The notes under the pieces are model-generated. The model was not told the DNA's origin. It did no database searches and worked only from the letters and a program-made list of their open reading frames with translations. The position numbers were made by a program, and so were the translations under genes. From an uncultured Pedobacter sp. (GTDB lineage Bacteria; Bacteroidota; Bacteroidia; Sphingobacteriales; Sphingobacteriaceae), in the NCBI RefSeq assembly GCF_946479715.1, contig NZ_CAMLHF010000185.1, positions 1-10,914 of the forward strand: 10,914 nucleotides of DNA. Direction: 5' to 3'. Positions 5,772-10,914 of the stretch are shown one piece after another (position 1 is the stretch's first letter; each line of letters opens with the position of its first letter).

Positions 5772-5803
5772 CAAATATAGGATTACGATATATATTCTGC
5801 AAA
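5772..5803 (-). promoter_or_regulatory. Bacteroidota promoter for tRNA-Lys
   Basis: Minus-strand TTTG (5800-5803), 20-bp spacer, then TATATTTG (5772-5779): both elements match the group consensus exactly. The expected start near 5766 gives a precursor leader of about 45 nt before the tRNA. Confidence 0.75.
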
Positions 5804-5945
5804 TAATATATCCAGAAATCACATAGTGAGCTGATTCCTAGCCTTATTATTTACATTTAATCTTTTCTTCACCTTCAATTAACATTCCTATCTCCATAAA
5901 AAAAGCAAATTGTGATTAAACAATAGGGTAGAGGGCAACTTATTT

Positions 5946-6773
5946 TCACAGAAAATTAAGCAGCAATTTATTAATCTCATCTTTATGCGTAAGGAACACG
6001 CCATGTGATGCACCTTCTATAACATGATACTCTGAATTGGGCAACAATGAAGATGTTACGTCACTCGTAATATTAATAGGTACAATTTTATCATCATTGC
6101 CATGAATTATCAATACAGGAATGGTGATTACACTTAAATCTGTTCTAAAATTAGTTTCAGAGAAGGAGCGAACACATTCAGTGGTAGCTCTCGGACTGGC
6201 AACAATTGCGAGTTGATGCATCCAATTCTGAATTTCCTGGCTAACTGGTTTGTTATGTTCATCTACGCTGAAAAATTGTCGTCCAAATTCTGCTAAAAAA
6301 GCAGGTCGGTCATTTTGCAGGCCCGCAATCATCCCATCGAATACTTCACGGGGAACACCATCTTCATGATCTTCTGTTTTTAACAGCAGAGGAACCACAG
6401 AACTGATCAATACAGCTTTAGTAACTCTGGATGATCCATATTTACCCAAGTACCTCACCACTTCGCCACCACCCATCGAAAATCCTACAAGGGTAACATC
6501 GTTTAGGTTTAGTACTGTAATTACCTCATGTAAATCGGCCGCAAGCGTATCATAATCATAACTATGCCATGGTCTGTCTGATTGACCGAAACCACGTCTA
6601 TCGTATGCTATACATCTATACCCTGCATTTACCAGTGCATTAACCTGATACTCCCACATCTCATGGGATACCGGCCATCCGTGGATTAAAACCACAGGTT
6701 TACCCGTCCCTAAATCTTCAAAAAATATATTAACCGATGAACTGTTCTCAGCATTCTTTTTAACGTATGGCAT
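5946..6773 (-). CDS. Alpha/beta hydrolase, non-haem haloperoxidase/arylesterase type
   Basis: Cytosolic hydrolase of 275 residues, a usual length for this family, with no signal peptide. The oxyanion loop is HGWP (31-34). YDRRGFGQSDRP (57-68) is a family hallmark. The nucleophile elbow GFSMGGG places Ser99 as nucleophile, HGNDDKIVP gives Asp228 as the likely acid, and ASHGVFLTH gives His257. The triad is complete, so the enzyme should be active. Relatives are named chloroperoxidase, bromoperoxidase or arylesterase because they hydrolyse esters and can perform perhydrolysis; the physiological substrate is unknown. The ATG at 6773 is the first Met and is followed directly by the domain. It is a single gene, divergent from gmhB across 163 bp. 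I could not find a convincing promoter; GACCTTTG (6815-6822) is one mismatch from a -7 box but lacks a well-spaced -33. Confidence 0.93.
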   Translation of the reverse strand: MPYVKKNAENSSSVNIFFEDLGTGKPVVLIHGWPVSHEMWEYQVNALVNAGYRCIAYDRRGFGQSDRPWHSYDYDTLAADLHEVITVLNLNDVTLVGFSMGGGEVVRYLGKYGSSRVTKAVLISSVVPLLLKTEDHEDGVPREVFDGMIAGLQNDRPAFLAEFGRQFFSVDEHNKPVSQEIQNWMHQLAIVASPRATTECVRSFSETNFRTDLSVITIPVLIIHGNDDKIVPINITSDVTSSLLPNSEYHVIEGASHGVFLTHKDEINKLLLNFL

Positions 6774-6936
6774 AATAGTTTCTATTTAATGTTTAACTCT
6801 TTTAATAACATAGTCAAAGGTCATTTGTTTAATAAAAACAAACAATATCTGGCCATAATAAACTTTATATTCTCATATTTGAGGTATTAAACTAACCCAT
6901 AAGGTATAAAAATACCAAGAGGAATAACTATAAATA

Positions 6937-7479
6937 ATGAATAAAGCTATTTTTTTGGATCGCGATGGCGTTCTTAATCACGAAATCCACGACTACATTA
7001 CCAAACTAGAAGATTTTGAAGTATTGGAATATCAGATTCCTCCATTAAAAAAACTATTTGACGAAGGTTACTTGCTTATTGTAATTACAAATCAAGGTGG
7101 AATTGCTCAAAAGCGCTATACCGAAGAAACATTGGCCGAAATGCATAAAGTCCTTGCACAAAAATTTGAAGCTAAGGGCGCCTTGATAACACATGCATAC
7201 TACTGTCCGCATCATCCAACCGTTTCAGGTGATTGCGAATGCAGAAAACCTAAATCGGGAATGCTTTTAGAAGCCATTGCCACATACAACATTGATCCGG
7301 CACTTTCTGTAATGATTGGCGACAAACCAAGAGATGTTGAAGCTGCAAACGGAGCAGGGGTAAAGGGGATAGAGATATTACCTGATGAACAGATAGATTA
7401 TAATCTTGTTAAGGAAGTACTAGCAGGGAATGAATTTCAAACACTTAGCGCTGGAATATTAGATAGAGCTAAAGAATAA
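6937..7479 (+). CDS. gmhB: D-glycero-D-manno-heptose 1,7-bisphosphate 7-phosphatase
   Basis: HAD-superfamily (class IIIA) phosphatase of 180 residues that removes the C7 phosphate from heptose 1,7-bisphosphate in the route to ADP- or GDP-heptose for lipopolysaccharide or S-layer glycans. Motif I is FLDRDGVLN with Asp8 (nucleophile) and Asp10. Motif II is ITNQGGI (50-56). The structural zinc loop is YCPHHP...CECRKPKSG with Cys90, His92, Cys100 and Cys102, and Lys104/Lys106 lies in the motif III area. Motif IV is GDKPRD (128-133). The length fits GmhB better than the fused histidinol-phosphatase HisB. The start at 6937 gives the motif at the usual distance; AGAGGA at about 13 bases upstream is too far to be a clear ribosome site. 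No other heptose gene is next to it, so it is either a stand-alone gene or supplies a scattered pathway. Confidence 0.92.
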   Translation: MNKAIFLDRDGVLNHEIHDYITKLEDFEVLEYQIPPLKKLFDEGYLLIVITNQGGIAQKRYTEETLAEMHKVLAQKFEAKGALITHAYYCPHHPTVSGDCECRKPKSGMLLEAIATYNIDPALSVMIGDKPRDVEAANGAGVKGIEILPDEQIDYNLVKEVLAGNEFQTLSAGILDRAKE

Positions 7480-7510
7480 GTAGTTAGCTTTCATTACCAC
7501 TAAATCACAT

Positions 7511-7550
7511 AAAAAAAGCTGGTATCATAATTATGATCCAGCCTTTTTAT
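7511..7550. terminator. Bidirectional intrinsic terminator between gmhB and transaldolase
   Basis: The stem GCTGG...CCAGC (7518-7522 with 7538-7542) continues as the palindrome ATCATAATTATGAT (7524-7537), with one bulged T at 7523. A7 precedes it (7511-7517) and T5 follows (7544-7548), so it can end transcription from both convergent genes. Confidence 0.85.
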
Positions 7551-7564
7551 GCATTAAGGAAATA

Positions 7565-8227
7565 TTATTTTGCTTCTGAAGCTTTTTTGTGATCTGCAAG
7601 GAACTGAGCTAAACCGCTATCAGTTAATGGGTGCTTTAATAAAGCAGTAATTGCAGATAAAGGACCTGTAATTACATCCGCGCCTAATTTAGCACAGTTA
7701 ACAATATGTAACGGACCACGGATAGAAGCAGCTAAAATTTGTGTTGGGTAACCATAGTTATCAAATATTAATCTGATATCTTCAATTAATTGTAAACCAT
7801 CAGTAGAGATATCGTCTAAACGTCCTAAAAATGGAGATACATATGTTGCACCAGCTTTAGCAGCTAATAATGCCTGACCGGCAGAAAAGATTAAAGTACA
7901 GTTGGTTCTGATGCCTTTAGATGAAAGATATTTAATTGCTTTAACGCCATCTTTAATCATAGGGACTTTAACAACAATCTTTGGATCTAATTTAGCTAAG
8001 GCTTCACCTTCTTTGATGATTTCATCATAAGTAGTAGATATTACTTCTGCACTTACATTATCATCTACGATAGCGCAGATAGCTTTATAATGCGCGATTA
8101 CATTAGCATCGCCCGTAATACCTTCTTTAGCCATAAGACTAGGGTTAGTGGTTACACCATCTAAAACACCAAGATCTTGTGCTTCTTTTATTTGATCAAG
8201 ATTAGCTGTGTCAATAAAAAATTTCAT
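7565..8227 (-). CDS. Transaldolase, single-domain TalC type
   Basis: Small transaldolase of the pentose phosphate pathway, transferring dihydroxyacetone from sedoheptulose 7-phosphate to glyceraldehyde 3-phosphate; cytosolic (beta/alpha)8 barrel. From the ATG at 8227 it is 220 residues and begins [10 protein letters not shown], as homologues do; an upstream in-frame TTG at 8269 would add 14 unrelated residues. Asp6 and Asn28 (GVTTNPSL) are present. Lys87 in VVKVP is the Schiff-base lysine, and TNCTLIFS and the late AASIRG are conserved. At the two positions known to separate this fold's activities the protein has Glu61 (SAEVIS) and Phe133 (SPFLGR), as transaldolases do, where fructose-6-phosphate aldolase FsaA has Gln59 and Tyr131. 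Transaldolase is therefore the better name than FSA. It stands alone between the convergent gmhB terminator and the ffs gene. Confidence 0.94.
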   Translation of the reverse strand: MKFFIDTANLDQIKEAQDLGVLDGVTTNPSLMAKEGITGDANVIAHYKAICAIVDDNVSAEVISTTYDEIIKEGEALAKLDPKIVVKVPMIKDGVKAIKYLSSKGIRTNCTLIFSAGQALLAAKAGATYVSPFLGRLDDISTDGLQLIEDIRLIFDNYGYPTQILAASIRGPLHIVNCAKLGADVITGPLSAITALLKHPLTDSGLAQFLADHKKASEAK

Positions 8228-8292
8228 GTTATTTAATTTAGCAAATTGGTTAATGTTATAAGTTGTCAATTAATAAACGCCTAAATTAGGTA

Positions 8293-8358
8293 TTTACATT
8301 GAAGTCTTTTAAGAAAAGATGGAATAAATAGGAGAGGAGAGCCTTTTTTTACATTGAA
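8293..8358. repeat. 11-bp direct repeat TTTACATTGAA
   Basis: Exact copies at 8293-8303 and 8348-8358, 55 bp apart, lie between the transaldolase start and the ffs terminator. The stretch between them (8304-8347) is purine-rich and holds no recognisable gene. This may be a local duplication. Confidence 0.4.
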
Positions 8359-8368
8359 AGTAAAAAAA

Positions 8369-8465
8369 GGGCAAGCACCTCTTATCGCATCGCTACAACT
8401 TTCTACCCTTGCTTCGTTCCCGACCTGGGGGAGTTCAAAAGGAGCTGATCGTAAAAGACTTGCCC
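8369..8465 (-). ncRNA. ffs: Signal recognition particle RNA, small bacterial type
   Basis: The RNA of SRP, which binds Ffh and targets nascent membrane proteins to the translocon. Read on the minus strand, GGGCAAG (8459-8465) pairs with CTTGCCC (8369-8375) as the terminal stem. The apical part carries the conserved CCAGGTC and GAAGCAAGGGTAG strands that form the symmetric and asymmetric internal loops bound by the Ffh M domain, capped by a GGAA tetraloop. Compared with E. coli (CAGGTCCGGAAGGAAGCAG), the pair closing the tetraloop is swapped from C-G to G-C on both strands (TCGGGAACGA), a compensatory change that supports the fold. The terminal stem runs straight into T7 (8362-8368), acting as terminator. 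A -33/-7 promoter lies at 8470-8499, so the RNA should begin near 8465-8468. Apparent small reading frames on either strand here are artefacts of the RNA gene. Confidence 0.95.
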
Positions 8466-8469
8466 GCCA

Positions 8470-8499
8470 CAAAAGTAGCAAAAGACCTGAATCTACAAA
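8470..8499 (-). promoter_or_regulatory. Bacteroidota promoter for ffs
   Basis: Minus-strand TTTG (8496-8499), 18-bp spacer, then TACTTTTG (8470-8477): both boxes match consensus. The predicted start falls at the first bases of the SRP RNA terminal stem. Confidence 0.75.
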
Positions 8500-8704
8500 A
8501 GGAAAATCACTAAATATTTCAACTTTTCAAAGGAAATAAAGATAATCAATTGACGTTAAAGAGATTGAGTTTGTAAATAATTTAATATTTCCGTTATATT
8601 TAAATAACCTTACGAGAGAAAGGGCTAAATTAAATATAATACAATCAGAGAAACAGTAGTAAAAAACAGGAAAAATTGCGTTTAAAGCGTGGAAAGCCAA
8701 TTGT

Positions 8705-8729
8705 AATTATTTTGTTATGCAAAATAATT
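8705..8729. repeat. Perfect 10-bp inverted repeat in the gltB upstream region
   Basis: AATTATTTTG (8705-8714) and CAAAATAATT (8720-8729) with loop TTATG. It is AT-rich, so a weak RNA hairpin but a clean dyad in DNA, and no T-tract follows. It is a candidate operator for nitrogen control of gltB by position only. Confidence 0.5.
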
Positions 8730-8748
8730 CTAAATAACACCATTACCA

Positions 8749-8777
8749 ACATCGTAAATTAAAACGATGTAATTTAC
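8749..8777. repeat. Overlapping dyads ACATCG/CGATGT and GTAAATT/AATTTAC
   Basis: ACATCG (8749-8754) pairs with CGATGT (8765-8770), and GTAAATT (8754-8760) with AATTTAC (8771-8777). The pairings interleave, so as RNA they would be alternative structures. TTACCAA also occurs on both sides (8744-8749 area and 8774-8780). Confidence 0.45.
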
Positions 8778-8919
8778 CAATATGATAATTAAGTATTGAC
8801 TTCTTTGCCAAGTACTGCTTTTTTTCTAAAAAATATGTGAATATTATAATTCCTTGAATTTTATTCGTATCTTAGTGTCCTAAATACACTATACCAAAAC
8901 TAATATTTAAACGAGACTT

Positions 8920-10914
8920 ATGGAACCAAAACAAGATAACCAAGGGTTATATGACCAGCGTTTTGAGCACGATGCCTGCGGTATCGGATTTGTTGCCCAT
9001 ATAAAAGGCAGGAAATCACAGCAAATTATTTCTGACGCTATAACCATTCTTGAAAATCTTGATCACCGCGGGGCTGTCGGTGCTGAAATCAATACGGGTG
9101 ACGGGGCTGGTATTATGATACAAATACCCCATGAATTCCTGTATGACGAGTGTCTCAAAATCGGATTCAGCTTAAATGAATCTGGAGATTACGGCGTCGG
9201 AATGCTATTCCTACCCAAAGATGTGAAGGCAAGAGAAGAATGTAGGGAAATTATTTACCGCGCTGCCGAAAAACTAAACCTGGAAGTTCTGGGCTTTAGA
9301 AAGGTAATAACCAATACAGAAGGTATTGGCGATATGGCCTTATCAGTAGAACCGGAAATGGAACAGGTATTTATTGCCCGTCCTTATGCAATTGCAGCAG
9401 GTGCAGATTTTGAACGTAAACTGTACGTATTTAAAAACTACCTGTCTAAAACAATTAATAATACTGTAAAAGGTATTAATGGCGATTTTTACATTGCTTC
9501 TTTTTCATCAAGAACAATTGTATATAAAGGTCAGCTAACTTCATTGCAAGTTAGAAGCTATTTTACTGAGCTTAGCGACAAACGTGTGGTTTCAGCTTTT
9601 GGTTTGGTTCACTCGCGTTTTGCAACAAACACTTTCCCTTCATGGAGGCTGGCACAACCTTTCAGGTACATTGCCCACAATGGAGAGATCAATACTTTGC
9701 AAGGTAACCTTAACTGGTTCAGAGCAAGTGTTAAATCTTTTGCTTCTTCTTACTTTACTCCTGAAGAATTAAATATTTTACTTCCTGTAATTGATGAGTC
9801 TAACTCAGATTCAGGATGTTTAGACAATATAGTAGAATTACTACTTCACTCTGGTCGTTCTTTACCACACGTTCTTATGATGCTAATTCCTGAAGCATGG
9901 GATGGTAACGACGATATGGATGAACTGAAACAAGCTTTCTATAAGTTCCACGCTACTTTAATGGAGCCTTGGGATGGACCGGCAGCAGTTTCATTTACCG
10001 ATGGAAACCTTATAGGTGCTACATTAGATAGAAACGGACTTCGTCCACAAAGATATGCCATTACTGAAGATGACCGTGTAATTATGGCATCTGAAGCTGG
10101 CGCACTAGCTCTTGATCAAAGCAAAATCATTGAGAAAGGAAGATTAACTCCTGGAAAAATGTTTGTGGTAGATATGGAGCAAGGCAGAATCATTAGTGAT
10201 GCTGAAATTAAACAACAAGTATGTGGTAGCAAGCCTTATGGCGACTGGATCAATAAATACCAAATCAGACTGGAAGAACTTCCTGATCCAAGATTGGTAT
10301 TTAGCAACCTTTCTCAGGAGTCTATTTTTAGATACCAACAAGTTTTTGGCTATAGCAGAGAAGATATCGATCTAATCTTGAAACCAATGGCTCAGGACGG
10401 CAAAGAGCCAATTGGTTCAATGGGTACTGATATTCCTTTGGCTATCCTTTCTCAAAAACCACAACACTTAGCTTCATACTTTAAGCAGTTATTTGCCCAG
10501 GTTACTAACCCGCCAATTGACCCGATCAGGGAAAAAGTGGTAATGAGTTTAGCCGGTTTTATGGGTAATAACGGTAATATATTGGAAGAAAATGCTATGC
10601 AATGTCATTGTGTAGGCATTAAACATCCTATATTAACTAACCTTGAGCTTGAGAAATTAAGAAGTATAGATACTGGAGTATTCCAATCTAAAACACTACA
10701 AACTTATTTCAGAGCCGACGGCAACCCAGGTGCATTAGCTAAAGGTATTGAAAGACTTTGCCGCTATGCTGTTGATGCTGTTGAAGATGGTTTCCAGGTA
10801 ATTATCCTTTCTGACAGGGCTCTTGATTCTGAGCATGCTGCCATTCCTTCGTTATTAGCTGTTTCAGCCGTTCACCATCACTTAATCCGTAAAGGATATA
10901 GAGGTGCTGTGGGT
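8920..10914 (+). CDS. gltB: Glutamate synthase large subunit, 3'-truncated by window edge
   Basis: Alpha subunit of NADPH (or ferredoxin) glutamate synthase, the GOGAT half of the GS-GOGAT ammonia assimilation cycle: it takes the amide of glutamine and transfers it to 2-oxoglutarate, yielding two glutamates. The first 665 codons are present and still open at the right edge; full-length proteins are around 1500 residues. The frame begins MEPKQDNQGLYDQRFEHDACGIGF. Cys20 in DACGIGF is the class II glutamine amidotransferase nucleophile, normally exposed by removal of the short propeptide. LDHRGAVGAEINTGDGAGI, HSRFATNTFPSWRLAQPFRYIAHNGEINT, DESNSDSG and ATLDRNGLRPQRY are amidotransferase signatures. 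The central domain starts near residue 475-490 (KPMAQDGKEPIGSMGTD, then NPPIDPIREKVVMSL). The FMN and beta-helix domains, and presumably gltD, lie beyond the window. No Shine-Dalgarno is visible at the ATG. Confidence 0.98.
   Translation, partial: MEPKQDNQGLYDQRFEHDACGIGFVAHIKGRKSQQIISDAITILENLDHRGAVGAEINTGDGAGIMIQIPHEFLYDECLKIGFSLNESGDYGVGMLFLPKDVKAREECREIIYRAAEKLNLEVLGFRKVITNTEGIGDMALSVEPEMEQVFIARPYAIAAGADFERKLYVFKNYLSKTINNTVKGINGDFYIASFSSRTIVYKGQLTSLQVRSYFTELSDKRVVSAFGLVHSRFATNTFPSWRLAQPFRYIAHNGEINTLQGNLNWFRASVKSFASSYFTPEELNILLPVIDESNSDSGCLDNIVELLLHSGRSLPHVLMMLIPEAWDGNDDMDELKQAFYKFHATLMEPWDGPAAVSFTDGNLIGATLDRNGLRPQRYAITEDDRVIMASEAGALALDQSKIIEKGRLTPGKMFVVDMEQGRIISDAEIKQQVCGSKPYGDWINKYQIRLEELPDPRLVFSNLSQESIFRYQQVFGYSREDIDLILKPMAQDGKEPIGSMGTDIPLAILSQKPQHLASYFKQLFAQVTNPPIDPIREKVVMSLAGFMGNNGNILEENAMQCHCVGIKHPILTNLELEKLRSIDTGVFQSKTLQTYFRADGNPGALAKGIERLCRYAVDAVEDGFQVIILSDRALDSEHAAIPSLLAVSAVHHHLIRKGYRGAVG

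Larger units (their letters stand above)
8500..8919. other. Long AT-rich intergenic region upstream of gltB
   Basis: About 420 bp without a protein gene that I would support. It holds two inverted repeats (8705-8729 and 8749-8777) and a T7 run at 8819-8825 that lacks a strong stem before it. No exact TAnnTTTG with a proper -33 was found on the plus strand; TATCTTAG near 8870 is one mismatch from a -7 box but has no matching -33. The gltB promoter is therefore not located. Confidence 0.5.

Noticed and set aside
6874..6881. CATATTTG as the gmhB -7 box
   Set aside because: One mismatch to consensus and no TTTG at the right distance upstream.
6903..6916. GGTAT/ATACC hairpin before gmhB as a regulatory element
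   Set aside because: Only 5 bp with a 4-base loop in AT-rich DNA; likely by chance.
8281..8539. Small open frames on both strands across the SRP RNA region
   Set aside because: They lie over the ffs RNA, its promoter and terminator, and their translations have no protein-like pattern.
8749..8777. H-type RNA pseudoknot
   Set aside because: The two interleaved pairings leave no bases for the loops that must cross the stems, so both cannot form together; alternative hairpins or DNA dyads are more reasonable.
9584..10341. Short frames on both strands inside gltB
   Set aside because: They overlap strongly conserved GltB signatures and have no independent start context.

Overview
The window reads as chromosomal DNA of a Bacteroidota bacterium, most likely Sphingobacteriaceae (Pedobacter/Mucilaginibacter-like). 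The evidence is low GC, near absence of Shine-Dalgarno sequences, and several promoters of the Bacteroidota type (-33 TTTG, -7 TAnnTTTG) placed exactly where RNA genes or regulators need them. The gene set is also typical of that group: a DUF3667-like membrane protein, a PAS-LuxR regulator and a single-gene TalC-type transaldolase. The genus is inference; no marker gene in the window fixes it.

Layout. (1) 1-1682: the C-terminal part of a large MscS-type mechanosensitive channel, open at the left edge. (2) 1712-3904, minus strand: a possible transcription unit running PAS-LuxR regulator, AraC-type regulator, DHFR-fold (RibD C-terminal) reductase. The LuxR promoter has an exact -7 box and a 16-bp dyad lying between and over its elements. 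(3) 4075-4985, plus strand: a very AT-rich pair, a zinc-ribbon DUF3667-like membrane protein and a 61-residue two-helix membrane protein. Both outer edges carry versions of the same GTTGGCTG-containing site, so the pair looks like a cassette. (4) 5043-5332, minus strand: a small lipoprotein whose signal peptide is split by an apparent one-base deletion, preceded by an operator-like array of three exact 11-bp-period repeats. (5) 5601-5803, minus strand: tRNA-Lys(TTT) with a strong promoter and a hairpin terminator.

(6) 5946-6773, minus strand: an alpha/beta hydrolase of the non-haem haloperoxidase/arylesterase type. (7) 6937-7479, plus strand: GmhB heptose-bisphosphate phosphatase, sharing a bidirectional terminator with the convergent transaldolase (7565-8227, minus strand). 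(8) 8369-8465, minus strand: the small bacterial SRP RNA (ffs), with its own promoter and terminator. (9) 8466-8919: about 450 bp without a protein gene, holding the ffs promoter and two AT-rich inverted repeats. (10) 8920-10914, plus strand: the first 665 codons of glutamate synthase large subunit gltB, running off the right edge.

Most of the window is ordinary housekeeping and accessory genes. I found no CRISPR array, transposase, phage or toxin-antitoxin operon. The parts most worth a second look are the putative two-gene cassette, the LuxR promoter dyad, the frameshifted lipoprotein and the 11-bp repeat array. None of these alone demonstrates a new system.
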